From assembly GCF_002836975.1 (NCBI RefSeq), contig NZ_NIJK01000025.1, forward strand, positions 1 to 64,000: a stretch of DNA of 64,000 nt. Reading direction: 5' to 3'. The translations under genes and the position numbers were made by a program. The first letter of the stretch is position 1. Each line of letters starts with the position of its first letter. Positions 45,070 through 54,024 of the stretch are shown piece by piece. This DNA is from Shewanella indica (GTDB lineage Bacteria > Pseudomonadota > Gammaproteobacteria > Enterobacterales > Shewanellaceae). Below the pieces are notes generated by a model that saw only the letters and a list, made by a program, of their open reading frames with translations, did no database searches and was not told the DNA's origin.

Positions 45070-45540
45070 CTAGCGGGTCAGGCGGTTTATCAACGCCTGA
45101 TGCTGAGGGAAACGCTCAAGCAGTTCATCACGGCCGAACAGCTTGAAGTCATCGAAGGTAAAGCCAGGTGCCACCATACAACCTACCAGCGAATAGCCCG
45201 GATTATTCATTGCCGAACCAAAAATAGTACCTTTGGGCACCAAGACCTGTGGCCGCTCACCTTTGGCCAAGTCCATCCCGAGTTGCGCCTCGGTCAGCTC
45301 ACCCTGCTCGGAGAGCATATAGATGGTCAGCGACTCACCGCTGTGGAAATACCACATCTCATCGGCCGTCAGTTGATGCAGGTGGGACACTTCACCCGTC
45401 TTGAGCATAAAGTAGATGCTGGTCCACAGGTTACGGCTATCATCAAACCGGCTGTCCGAAACGAATGAACGACCGAAATACCCGCCCTCAACATGGGGCT
45501 CAAGCTCGAGTGCCTGGATAACATCATCGGCGGTCAACAT
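45070..45540 (-). CDS. Cupin-fold protein of the DUF985 type
   Basis: The 156-residue protein has the double-stranded beta-helix pattern EGGYFGRSF, SIYFMLKTGEVSHLHQL, DEMWYFHSG and VPKGTIFGSA. Two histidines and a glutamate in the central strands may bind a metal. No activity is known for most members. CAGGAG before the ATG gives a firm start. It stands alone between the DUF2809 gene and the anti-sigma gene. Confidence 0.85.
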   Translation of the reverse strand: MLTADDVIQALELEPHVEGGYFGRSFVSDSRFDDSRNLWTSIYFMLKTGEVSHLHQLTADEMWYFHSGESLTIYMLSEQGELTEAQLGMDLAKGERPQVLVPKGTIFGSAMNNPGYSLVGCMVAPGFTFDDFKLFGRDELLERFPQHQALINRLTR

Positions 45541-45679
45541 AAAAAACTCCTGTTATTAAAATGAGGGCAGGCTCCCTGCCCTGTGATGGATTGAAACTGA
45601 CTGACTTCCCGGTAACTTTTTTTAAGCCCAGTAACTCTCTTTAAACTCAGTCACTCTCTTTTAAGCTCAATCTTTCGTC

Positions 45680-46432
45680 TCAGTGATTCTCTTTGACTTC
45701 GAGACTCTGCTCGAGACGCTCAAGCAAGGCTTGCCAGCGCTCGCTCTGCTCGCGATTAAGCGCTTGCGCATTCTCGGGCGCCGTAGCCTGATGGATAAAG
45801 GACTGCTGCTTCAGTTGCTGCTGGGCCGCTTCTTTCACCAGAGCCGCTTCATTTGGGCTCAAGGCCTTGGCTAAAGCATCCGGCAGCGTCAGTTGATAAT
45901 CTGCAACTATGCCTCGTACCAGCACTGCCGCCTGCTCAAGTTCACCGGCTTCGATGGTACTTGTCAGCAGATCCAATCGGCCGTCGATATCACTTGGCTG
46001 CGCGGCCAGAGCTTGCTGCTGCCTGGAGGCCATTCCCGCTCTTTGCTGCACACTCTGTTCTGCCACGGCGCGATTCTTGGCAGCAGCGCTTTCTTGAAGA
46101 AGCATATCCTGTTGCTGAACAGCCTGTTCCTGAGGTGCCGCTCGCTTAGCGGCCATTGGCTGCGGCGCCGATGCATTTCGCAGTTCGGGATTCAGAATAA
46201 ACAACCCTGCCACCAGCATCACAGAAGCCGCTGCGGATAGGCCATATCTGTGCTTTTGCCAGAAACCGGGCGCCGGACGGATCACCTCTGGCGCTTGACA
46301 GCAGTTGTCCCTCGCCTGCTGCAGAATTTGCTGATCCAGGGCCAGAGGCGGCTGCTCGACAGCACCTTCACGATAGAGCGCATCTATCTGCGACTCTGGT
46401 GTGGCAGCATCATCGCGTTTGTTCTCTGTCAT
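45680..46432 (-). CDS. Probable membrane-bound anti-sigma factor
   Basis: The 250-residue protein has a cytoplasmic N-terminal part of about 60 residues, one membrane helix (about 64-82) and a glutamine- and alanine-rich periplasmic part, a common layout for ECF anti-sigma factors. It overlaps the sigma gene by 4 bases, which is the strongest argument. I do not see a clear zinc-binding HxxxCxxC pattern, so the sigma-binding domain is not of the ZAS type or has diverged. The signal it senses is unknown. Confidence 0.7.
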   Translation of the reverse strand: MTENKRDDAATPESQIDALYREGAVEQPPLALDQQILQQARDNCCQAPEVIRPAPGFWQKHRYGLSAAASVMLVAGLFILNPELRNASAPQPMAAKRAAPQEQAVQQQDMLLQESAAAKNRAVAEQSVQQRAGMASRQQQALAAQPSDIDGRLDLLTSTIEAGELEQAAVLVRGIVADYQLTLPDALAKALSPNEAALVKEAAQQQLKQQSFIHQATAPENAQALNREQSERWQALLERLEQSLEVKENH

Positions 46433-47031
46433 TCAATGCTCTCCTGGGTCTTGCGCCCCAAACAGTCACGCAGGCTCTGATAGGCATAACGTATCCGGCT
46501 CTTGGTGGCCTCCAGCGTCGCCCCGACAACTTCACTGATCAGTTGCGCCGTCAGCCCGGACTCCTGATTCAGCAAAAAGGCTTCCTTCTGCACCTGGGGC
46601 AAGAGACCAATGCACTCCTTGAGCCAGGCGACCTGACGACTTCGCTGCAGTTCGCTATCCGGCTCAGCGGTTTGTGGGCCCAGCAGATTGGCCTGCGCAT
46701 CCGGCTCATCCTCATCTATGCTGAGGCTGTCGACCGGTTTAACCGCCCGCACATGGTCAATCAGCAGGTTGTGAGCTATCCGGTACAGCCAGGTAGTAAA
46801 CTTGGCGCTGGGTTGATAGCTCTGCGCCGCCTTGATCACCCGGCTCCAGGTTTCCTGATACAAGTCTTCAGCCAAGGCCATGTCACTTAACTGACGGACA
46901 AAATACCGGTAGAGTCCGCCCTTGTGTTTAAGATAGAGGCGCTCAAAAGCTTGGGCATCCCCGGCGGCATAAGCCAGCATCCAGGTCTCATCCTCTCCAC
47001 TTGGCATTCCCGTCTGCCTTTGCTGTTCCAA
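46429..47031 (-). CDS. ECF-type RNA polymerase sigma factor
   Basis: The 200-residue protein has sigma-2 (ALAEDLYQETWSRVIKAAQSY, with KFTTWLYRIAHNLLID) and sigma-4 regions (LLPQVQKEAFLLNQESGL and the recognition-helix region). A linker with a DEDEPD acid patch separates them. The start is TTG at 47031 with GGAGAG correctly placed. It overlaps the anti-sigma gene by 4 bases and follows the VWA lipoprotein gene after 95 bases. A target promoter cannot be named from this window. Confidence 0.92.
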   Translation of the reverse strand: MEQQRQTGMPSGEDETWMLAYAAGDAQAFERLYLKHKGGLYRYFVRQLSDMALAEDLYQETWSRVIKAAQSYQPSAKFTTWLYRIAHNLLIDHVRAVKPVDSLSIDEDEPDAQANLLGPQTAEPDSELQRSRQVAWLKECIGLLPQVQKEAFLLNQESGLTAQLISEVVGATLEATKSRIRYAYQSLRDCLGRKTQESIE

Positions 47032-47126
47032 ATTCTCTCTCCTGACCGGCAGCTTAATTGGTTATTGGGATGAGAGTTTGCCTCTACACCATTGGGCTGT
47101 AAAGCCCGCTGGCGCGACTCTGGATC

Positions 47127-49097
47127 TCAGTTTTGCCTACGCCCCTGTTCCAGTGGTTTAAATCCGTCGGCCGGCATAGGTTCAAACATAGCTTCGGACA
47201 CAGATTCGGCTCTGGTTTTATCTGCCACGACTTTGCGTCCGGGCTTAAGCGCGCCTTGCCCGGCCAACAGCGCGGCGCTGCGAGCCAGGCTGACAAACTC
47301 ATGTCGATAACCGTATGGGTCTTCGCCCTTGGCCGAATCGGCAAGCTCGGCGACCCGGCGCCAGTCAAAGTCATGCAGATACACTGAGCCGTTAAGCAGT
47401 TGCCCAAGCCCGGCTACCGCCGCGGCGAAACGCAGATCATCACTGGCGAGCGCAAGCGACTTGTGGGCAGAATCCAGGCGAATGCCGTGAGTATAAAGCT
47501 GGCTCTTGCTGTCTTTGCTACTCTCACTCAAGGGCGGTTTGGCTCGCAGTTTCAGATAGCCAAGCTCTTCACGGCTGTATTTTTCCTTGCCGCTGACAGG
47601 GTCGCGACCATAGCGCAATGCATCGTTGGCCAGGTTATGTGAATCCGTAAGGCTGAGCTCATACAGGGCCGTCACCGCATGTCCGGCGCCCATTTCGGCG
47701 GCGTCGACCTTATCATTGTTGAAATCCTCCCGCTTGAGGGCGCGGTTTTCATAGCCGATGAGGCGATACTCGGCCACCAGCGCCGGGTTGAACTCGAGCT
47801 GCACTTTGACATCCGACGCTATGGTCAGCAGGGTACCGCTACGCTGCTCCACCAGAATTTTACGGGCCTCGCTCAAGGTATCGATATAAGCGTATTGGCC
47901 ATTACCCTTATCCGCCAACTGCTCCAACATACTGTCGCGGTAGTTGCCTAGGCCAACCCCCAGAGTCGTCAGGCCAATCCCCTGCTGCTTTTGTTGTTCA
48001 ACCAGTGCCAGCAGCTCCTGCCTGCTGGTCAGACCCACATTGAAGTCGCCATCGGTGGCCAGCAGAACCCGATTTACCCCGCCACTGATAAAGTGCTTGC
48101 GGGCCAAACGGTAAGCTGTTTGGATGCCTTCGCCGCCATTGGTGCCGCCGGCGGCCTTAAGCTCAGCCAAAGCGGCGTCTAGGCTCTCTTTATCGGCACC
48201 ATTGATACCGTCCAGTACGACGCCGGCCTCACCGGCATAGACAACTATCGACACCTTGTCCTCAGAGGTGAGCGTATCGCTGAGCATTTTGATGGCCGAT
48301 TTCAGCAGCGGCAACTTGTCCTGCGATGACATGGAGCCGGAAACATCCATTAAGAACACCAGGTTGGCGGCGCCTATCTGACTGGCAGGCACTTCATAAC
48401 CCTTAAGCCCGATACGCAACAGCATCTTGCCTTCATTGTAAGGCGACGGTGCCAGCTCAGTACTGATGGAGAAAGGCTCGCCTTTGTCCGGCTGTGGGTA
48501 GTTGTAGTCGAAATAGTTAATCAATTCCTCGACTCTCACTGTGCCCTTGGCTGGCAATGCTCCCAGGTTGATACTGCGCCGCATCAGGCTGTAACTGCCA
48601 CTGTCCACATCGACGGAAAAGGTCGATAACGGTGTTTCGCCCGCCACCATGATGCCGTTGGCGATATACACCTCCGAGCCATTGGCAAGCACAGTGGCGC
48701 TGGGATAATTCACATCCGCCAGAGTCAATTCAGCAGGCACGCTCAAGCTTCTTGGCTGGACACTCGGCTGGTACAAAGTCCGTGACGATGCAGCGCCGCT
48801 GACGGCTAACTTCTGAGCTTGCGCATGGGTTATAGCATTCGCGATATCCCGCCCGGGGTCTTTGCTTGGCAGCACAGTAGTTTCAACCTCAGAGGACTGA
48901 GGCTCACTCGCTTGATTGGCTACCTTGGGTGGCTCATGGGACTGCTGTGGCTGACAGGCAGTCAGCCACAAACTGCCAACTAGAATGGCCAACAGGCTAA
49001 GATGATATTGGCGCCCAGCAATGGCGGCGCTTTGATTTATCCCCATCTTCCCTTTGGTACTCACCTTGCATTTGCCTGGCAACATTGTCGCCTTCAT
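47127..49097 (-). CDS. YfbK-like von Willebrand factor A domain lipoprotein
   Basis: The 656-residue protein has an N-terminal signal with lipobox LTAC, a von_Willebrand-type segment, and a VWA domain with the metal site DVSGSMSS, the GGTNGGEG loop and ATDGDFN. A further conserved C-terminal domain (DUF3520 type) follows. Such proteins are predicted metal-dependent adhesion or assembly factors in the envelope. The ATG at 49097 with AAGGAG is preferred over a start 132 bases upstream. It is the first of three minus-strand genes with the sigma and anti-sigma factors, so it may be a target or sensor of that system. Confidence 0.85.
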   Translation of the reverse strand: MKATMLPGKCKVSTKGKMGINQSAAIAGRQYHLSLLAILVGSLWLTACQPQQSHEPPKVANQASEPQSSEVETTVLPSKDPGRDIANAITHAQAQKLAVSGAASSRTLYQPSVQPRSLSVPAELTLADVNYPSATVLANGSEVYIANGIMVAGETPLSTFSVDVDSGSYSLMRRSINLGALPAKGTVRVEELINYFDYNYPQPDKGEPFSISTELAPSPYNEGKMLLRIGLKGYEVPASQIGAANLVFLMDVSGSMSSQDKLPLLKSAIKMLSDTLTSEDKVSIVVYAGEAGVVLDGINGADKESLDAALAELKAAGGTNGGEGIQTAYRLARKHFISGGVNRVLLATDGDFNVGLTSRQELLALVEQQKQQGIGLTTLGVGLGNYRDSMLEQLADKGNGQYAYIDTLSEARKILVEQRSGTLLTIASDVKVQLEFNPALVAEYRLIGYENRALKREDFNNDKVDAAEMGAGHAVTALYELSLTDSHNLANDALRYGRDPVSGKEKYSREELGYLKLRAKPPLSESSKDSKSQLYTHGIRLDSAHKSLALASDDLRFAAAVAGLGQLLNGSVYLHDFDWRRVAELADSAKGEDPYGYRHEFVSLARSAALLAGQGALKPGRKVVADKTRAESVSEAMFEPMPADGFKPLEQGRRQN

Positions 49098-49419
49098 AAC
49101 ATTTCTCCTTATTCGGCTGTTGTTATTGCAAACGGGCAGCAGAAGCAAAAGGGTTATCGAACCCACAATAAATCTTGCAAATAAGCCAAAGCACTGGTGA
49201 ATGATGGCTAAGAAACGCCAAGCGACCAAGGCAGATAAAAAGAGAAGAGCAAACGTGAAAAACAGAATTGCTTTCGACCAAACACACTTTTACCCCAAAA
49301 AAAAGCTTAAAATTTAGCTTTTGAGTCACACGTCACACAAGGCGGGTTTACAGAAGCCTAAAATAACGGCTCTTTTTTTCCGGCCACAAGCCGGTTCGAT
49401 TTTCTGGAGCCCTGTCGAC
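49098..49419. other. Divergent promoter region between VWA gene and dauA-like gene
   Basis: About 320 bases with no supported gene. A short inverted repeat (AAAAGCT 49301-49307 with AGCTTTT 49316-49322) is present. An in-frame TTG at 49321 could extend the carrier, but has no ribosome binding site. Confidence 0.45.
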
Positions 49420-51207
49420 GTGCCTCACATAAGCAATTTCAGAACCCAACTTTTTTCTTTGCGCCTAGGCCATGCCCTGCGTGAAGTCATCGCCAAGGAA
49501 GGCTATAGTGGTAAACACTTTGGCCAGGATCTGATGGCCGGGGTCACAGTGGGGATCATCGCCATTCCATTGGCTATGGCTTTGGCTATAGCCAGTGGTG
49601 TTGCCCCTCAATATGGTCTCTATACCGCTATCATAGGCGGCTTTATCATCGCCCTTACCGGCGGCTCACGCTACTCAATCTCTGGCCCAACCGCGGCCTT
49701 TGTGGTGCTGCTTTATCCCATAGCTCAGGAGTTTGGCCTCGCCGGTCTGTTGATGGCGGGGATGATGTCAGGGGGGATTCTGATAGCCATGGCGCTGCTG
49801 CGCCTTGGTCGCCTGATCCAATATATTCCCCAGTCGGTGACGCTGGGCTTTACCGCCGGGATAGGGGTAGTCATTGCAGTTCTACAGCTGAAAGACTTCT
49901 TCGGCCTCCCGATAGACAGCATGCCGGAGCAGTTTGGTGAAAAGCTGCAGGTACTGGTACTGGCACTGCCACAAACCGATTTTCCCAGCTTAGTGGTCGC
50001 ATTGGTCACTCTGGCTGTGATGCTGTTGTGGCCAAAACTGAAATTGCCGGTACCGGCGCATCTGCCGGCCATCATTATCGGCAGTCTACTGGCACTGCTG
50101 CTCGGCAGCTTTGGGCAAGAGGTAGAAACCATAGGCAGCCGCTTCCATTATCTGCTGCCCGACGGTAGCCAGGGCAATGGTATTCCCCCCTTCCTGCCAA
50201 ACTTTGAGTGGCCTTGGTTGCAGCCCGGGCCGGATGGTGAACCTCTGGGGCTTTCCTGGCAGATGGTAAAAGCCCTGGCCCCAGCCGCCTTTGCCATCGC
50301 CATGTTGGGCGCCATCGAATCCCTGCTGTGCGCCGTAGTGCTCGATGGCATGACAGGTAAGCGTCACAGCGCCAACAGTGAGCTGCTTGGTCAGGGGATA
50401 GGTAATATAGTGGCCCCTTTCTTTGGCGGTATCACGGCTACAGCTGCCATCGCCCGCAGCGCGGCCAACGTCAAGGCCGGTGCCTTTAGCCCGGTATCGG
50501 CGATTATCCACTCCCTGGTAGTACTCCTGGGGCTGGTGGCGCTGGCCGGCTTACTGTCCTTCCTGCCGATGGCGGCCATGGCGGCCTTATTGCTGGTTGT
50601 AGCCTGGAACATGAGCGAAGCTCCCAAGGCCTGGCAACTGCTGAAAACCGCGCCGCGCAGCGATATCTGGGTATTTTTAAGCTGCTTTTTCCTGACGGTA
50701 GCGTTCGACATGGTGATCGCCATCTCTTTCGGGATCATGCTGGCGGCCCTGCTGTTTATGAAAGAGATCGCCGAGATGACCCGCCTCTACGATATCAGCC
50801 ACAATAAACGTTATATTGACCGGCCACTACCGGACGATTGGGTAGTACTTAAGATTAATGGCCCACTGTTTTTTGCCGCGGCGGAGCGCATCTTTGCTGA
50901 AATAGCGCAGATGACCCAGGATAAGCAAGTCATAGTGCTCTATATGGATGGGGTGTCCATTCTCGATGCCGGTGGTATGGCGGCGTTGAACAAGCTGATA
51001 CGCAAATGCCAAAGTAACGATACCCGTTTGCTGGTTGCCGATCTGCAGTTCCAGCCAATCCGGACCCTGGCCAAGGCCAAGGTACAGCCTATCGAAGGTG
51101 TGCTCAAGTTCTATCCCACTTTGAGAGAGCTGATTGAAGAACAGGTGCCGCTCAGCATAGATGGTCAAACTAGCGCAGAAACTGCCCAGAGCAAACCGGC
51201 GCAATAG
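49420..51207 (+). CDS. dauA: SulP-family C4-dicarboxylate carrier (DauA-like)
   Basis: This is an inner-membrane anion carrier, by similarity transporting succinate and other C4-dicarboxylates with protons. It has about 12-14 membrane segments with the SulP signatures GVTVGIIAIPLAMALAIASG and GGSRYSISGPTAAFVV, and a cytoplasmic STAS domain at the C-terminus (about the last 120 residues, LKINGPLFFAAAE, DGVSILDAGGM). Similarity to E. coli DauA runs the whole length as remembered, including DGSQGNGIP. A GTG start at 49420 with TGGAG upstream is preferred; an upstream TTG would add 33 residues. Confidence 0.85.
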   Translation: MPHISNFRTQLFSLRLGHALREVIAKEGYSGKHFGQDLMAGVTVGIIAIPLAMALAIASGVAPQYGLYTAIIGGFIIALTGGSRYSISGPTAAFVVLLYPIAQEFGLAGLLMAGMMSGGILIAMALLRLGRLIQYIPQSVTLGFTAGIGVVIAVLQLKDFFGLPIDSMPEQFGEKLQVLVLALPQTDFPSLVVALVTLAVMLLWPKLKLPVPAHLPAIIIGSLLALLLGSFGQEVETIGSRFHYLLPDGSQGNGIPPFLPNFEWPWLQPGPDGEPLGLSWQMVKALAPAAFAIAMLGAIESLLCAVVLDGMTGKRHSANSELLGQGIGNIVAPFFGGITATAAIARSAANVKAGAFSPVSAIIHSLVVLLGLVALAGLLSFLPMAAMAALLLVVAWNMSEAPKAWQLLKTAPRSDIWVFLSCFFLTVAFDMVIAISFGIMLAALLFMKEIAEMTRLYDISHNKRYIDRPLPDDWVVLKINGPLFFAAAERIFAEIAQMTQDKQVIVLYMDGVSILDAGGMAALNKLIRKCQSNDTRLLVADLQFQPIRTLAKAKVQPIEGVLKFYPTLRELIEEQVPLSIDGQTSAETAQSKPAQ

Positions 51208-51235
51208 CACTATTGATCATTGATTATACCTTCAC

Positions 51236-51257
51236 GCGCCCGGTCTTATCCGGGCGC
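51236..51257. terminator. Hairpin after the dauA-like gene
   Basis: GCGCCCGG (51236-51243) pairs with CCGGGCGC (51250-51257) around TCTTAT. It is 29 bases after the stop. The following bases are not T-rich, so terminator function is probable only by position. Confidence 0.5.
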
Positions 51258-51438
51258 TCGCTTATCCCGCCAAAGTAATAACCATCGCAAACTACTGACA
51301 CAATTGTAAGAGATTGGCTATCCCCCCACTTAAGCCAATCTGCTAGTATGCGCGCTGATAAAAAGGGCGTTGATTAAAAAGCACAGGATAAAAAAGGCGC
51401 AATATTGAATTGCCGCCGTACATTGCAAAGGACTGGGA

Positions 51439-52524
51439 ATGCAAGCCAAACAAACAAAGCTCTGTAACCTGTTAAAGCTGGTTGCCGGGCTGGGGCTATT
51501 CAGCCTGAGCCAACTGGCGCAGGCTAATGAGGATAAAACAGAAGCGGAGATCCGCTGGCAAACACTTAGCCCGATAGCCAACCTGTATCTGAGTCAAGCC
51601 AACGCGGAAGACTTCATCGCCCAAGGGGATAATGAAAAAAGCCGCTACAACAACTACGCCGGTGCCCTCGCCTATTACCTAATGGCCACAGAACGCGATA
51701 GCAGCAATATCTGGGCGCCCTATCAAGCCGCCGGTACTCTGGCAATGCTGGAACTTAAAGACCAGGCTATCGAAATGCTGCAACTGGCCGACAGCCGCGG
51801 CCTGTGGCAACAGATAATGCTTGAGGAAGACGACGAACTTAACGCCATCAGAGACTCGGATGAGTACCGCGCCGTGCTGGAAAAGGTTAAACGTCGTTAT
51901 CCTCAGCATGCAAAAGATGCCGGTACAGCTTATATCCACCACCCTCATGGGACAGCCCCTGAAGGTGGCTGGCCTGTGCTAGTCTGGTTATCCGGCTATG
52001 GCACAGAAGGCAGCAACAGCACCCATATGGCCGAACTGCTGACGAGTGAACGGGCAATATTTATCGGCATCAACGGCACGGAAAAGCTCAATGAGCACAG
52101 CTTCCGCTGGGCCACAACAGAAACCGAGTCCAGTCACCGGGCGGTGCAGCAGGCTTTAGCCCTGGCGGCAAAGACCAGCCCTGTCAACAAGCAGAAAGTA
52201 GCACTGATGGGCTTTTCCCAGGGTGCCCTTCACAGCGCTCACCTGCTGGCCAAACACCCGAATGATTATGTCGGCGCCCTGCTATTGTCTGCAGGCGGCA
52301 TGCAAACCGAGCTCAAAACTTCGGCCCCCGCCGGTAAGCGACTGGTCATCTCATACGGCGAACAGGAACACAGCAGTAATCTGGCGCTGGATAAACAGCT
52401 GGAACAATTTTTTAGCCTGGATAATCAACTGCAGCTCAAACCGCATCAGGGCGGACATTTCTTTGATGATGCCTGGCAGCAGAAATACCCGGATTATGTC
52501 AATTTCGTATTGGAACTCAATTAA
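51439..52524 (+). CDS. Exported alpha/beta hydrolase with TPR-like N-terminal part
   Basis: The 361-residue protein has a signal peptide ending near AQA-NED. About 100 helical residues with a repeat-like TAxxxLMATERD...A pattern follow, then an alpha/beta hydrolase domain (from about residue 165) with the nucleophile elbow GFSQG and a terminal histidine in HQGGHFF. It resembles carboxylesterase/phospholipase-type or dienelactone-hydrolase-like proteins. The substrate is unknown. It is 10 bases upstream of the SPFH gene, so the two are likely one operon. Confidence 0.78.
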   Translation: MQAKQTKLCNLLKLVAGLGLFSLSQLAQANEDKTEAEIRWQTLSPIANLYLSQANAEDFIAQGDNEKSRYNNYAGALAYYLMATERDSSNIWAPYQAAGTLAMLELKDQAIEMLQLADSRGLWQQIMLEEDDELNAIRDSDEYRAVLEKVKRRYPQHAKDAGTAYIHHPHGTAPEGGWPVLVWLSGYGTEGSNSTHMAELLTSERAIFIGINGTEKLNEHSFRWATTETESSHRAVQQALALAAKTSPVNKQKVALMGFSQGALHSAHLLAKHPNDYVGALLLSAGGMQTELKTSAPAGKRLVISYGEQEHSSNLALDKQLEQFFSLDNQLQLKPHQGGHFFDDAWQQKYPDYVNFVLELN

Positions 52525-52534
52525 GGAAGATTAG

Positions 52535-53926
52535 ATGGAACTGAAAAGTACCTCAGGTTTTAAATCCTATTTTACCCCCAAGCGCATTCTGATAGGGGTG
52601 GGCATATTGGCGGCCCTGGGTATTGCCCAAAGCTCAGTATTGATGACAGATGCCGGTTACACCTATGTGCATCAGAACAATGTTACCGGCTCTTTGGATG
52701 TGTTTACCGAGCCCGGCATCCACTTTCGCATGCCGTTTCTGTCGAAAATAACCCGCTATGATCAGGTCGTTACCGTCTCCTTTGGCAACAATCAAGGTGA
52801 GGTGTTCTACCAACGTCTGCCGGCGCTGCAGGTACGCTTTGCCGATACGTACACGGGCCAGGTACCGGCCACTTTCCGCTTTAAGCTGTCTTATGATCCC
52901 GAGCAGCTCAAGACCATGCATCGGGAGTTTCGCTCCAACGACAACCTGATTGACACCATGTTGATCAAAAACGCCCGCAACGTCACCGTGATCACCTCAA
53001 CCCAATATACCGGCGAGGAGTTTTTCCAGGGCGGCCTCAATCAGTTCAAGGCACAACTGTCGGATCAGCTCAGCAACGGTATCTATACCACTGAGCGACG
53101 CCAGGTTGAAGTCGAGCAGGTGGATCTGGTGCCGGTGGGCTTCGATCAGGAAGATTCCAACAAGCTGCAAGCCACCAAGCAATTGGTGTGGAAGACAGTG
53201 CCTATTACCGACAAGAGCGGTAATCCGGTACGTCAGGATAACCCGCTAAAACATTATGGCATCACGGTCACCCAGGTCACTATCGGCGATCCCAAGCCGG
53301 AAGATCAACTGGACAAGCTATTGACCGACAAGAAAAAACTGGTTGCCGAACGGATCCGTACCATTCAAGAGCAGGAAACCTCCAAGGCCCAGGCCAAGAC
53401 GGAGCAGCTGCGCAAAGAGATCCAGCGTACCCGCGAAGTACAGGATGCCCAGCGTGCCAAGGAGCTGGCGGTTATTGCCCAGCAAAAAGAGGTTGAAGTG
53501 GCGCGGCAAATCGCCGAGCGTGAACTGGTGGAAGAACGCAAGAAGAAAGATATCGCTACCCTGAGCAAGGCCAAGGAGCTGGAAATCGCCCAGGCCAACC
53601 TGGAGATCCAGAAAGCCAACTCGGCCTCGGCCATGTTTGAGGCCAAGGCGATCCGTGAAAAAGGGATAGCCGAAGCCGACGTACTGGCGGCGAAATACAA
53701 GGCATTGGGTGCTCATGAGAAAGTGTATCTGGCCGAGCTGAACCGGGATGTAGCCAACGCCCTGTATCAGAACCTGCCCAACTTCAAGGTGGATATGCCG
53801 AAGAACTATATCAACGGCAGTGGCGGCAACGGCATGACCTCCAATCTGGACGTGATCACCGGCTTGTCGGCGTTGGGACTGATGGAAAAAAGCACCGCCC
53901 TTGGCAGTAAAGCATCCGCCAAATAA
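52535..53926 (+). CDS. SPFH-domain (band 7/flotillin-like) membrane protein
   Basis: The 463-residue protein has one membrane segment near the N-terminus (about residues 17-36), a PHB/SPFH domain (about 40-250) and a long charged coiled coil (about 270-390, many KAKELE-type heptads), ending with a short tail containing glycines. Such proteins form large oligomeric cages that organise membrane proteases or microdomains. AAGGAAG precedes the ATG. No NfeD or FtsH partner is adjacent, only the exported hydrolase upstream. Confidence 0.88.
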   Translation: MELKSTSGFKSYFTPKRILIGVGILAALGIAQSSVLMTDAGYTYVHQNNVTGSLDVFTEPGIHFRMPFLSKITRYDQVVTVSFGNNQGEVFYQRLPALQVRFADTYTGQVPATFRFKLSYDPEQLKTMHREFRSNDNLIDTMLIKNARNVTVITSTQYTGEEFFQGGLNQFKAQLSDQLSNGIYTTERRQVEVEQVDLVPVGFDQEDSNKLQATKQLVWKTVPITDKSGNPVRQDNPLKHYGITVTQVTIGDPKPEDQLDKLLTDKKKLVAERIRTIQEQETSKAQAKTEQLRKEIQRTREVQDAQRAKELAVIAQQKEVEVARQIAERELVEERKKKDIATLSKAKELEIAQANLEIQKANSASAMFEAKAIREKGIAEADVLAAKYKALGAHEKVYLAELNRDVANALYQNLPNFKVDMPKNYINGSGGNGMTSNLDVITGLSALGLMEKSTALGSKASAK

Positions 53927-53950
53927 CAGGCTGGTTAGAAAGTCAATTTT

Positions 53951-53975
53951 AGGGAGGCTCGGTCTCCCTTTTTAT
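53951..53975 (+). terminator. Terminator after the SPFH gene
   Basis: AGGGAG (53951-53956) pairs with CTCCCT (53964-53969) with a 7-base loop, followed by TTTTATT. Starts 24 bases after the stop. Confidence 0.8.
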
Positions 53976-54024
53976 TCGCCTTCATTTCAGGTCATACTGA
54001 TATGCCCAACCGCAAGGAGGCCTT

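Noticed and set aside
45622..45659. Two 19-bp near-identical repeats after the anti-sigma gene
   Set aside because: Only two clear copies with a decayed third, no coding or palindromic content; likely a small local duplication without function.
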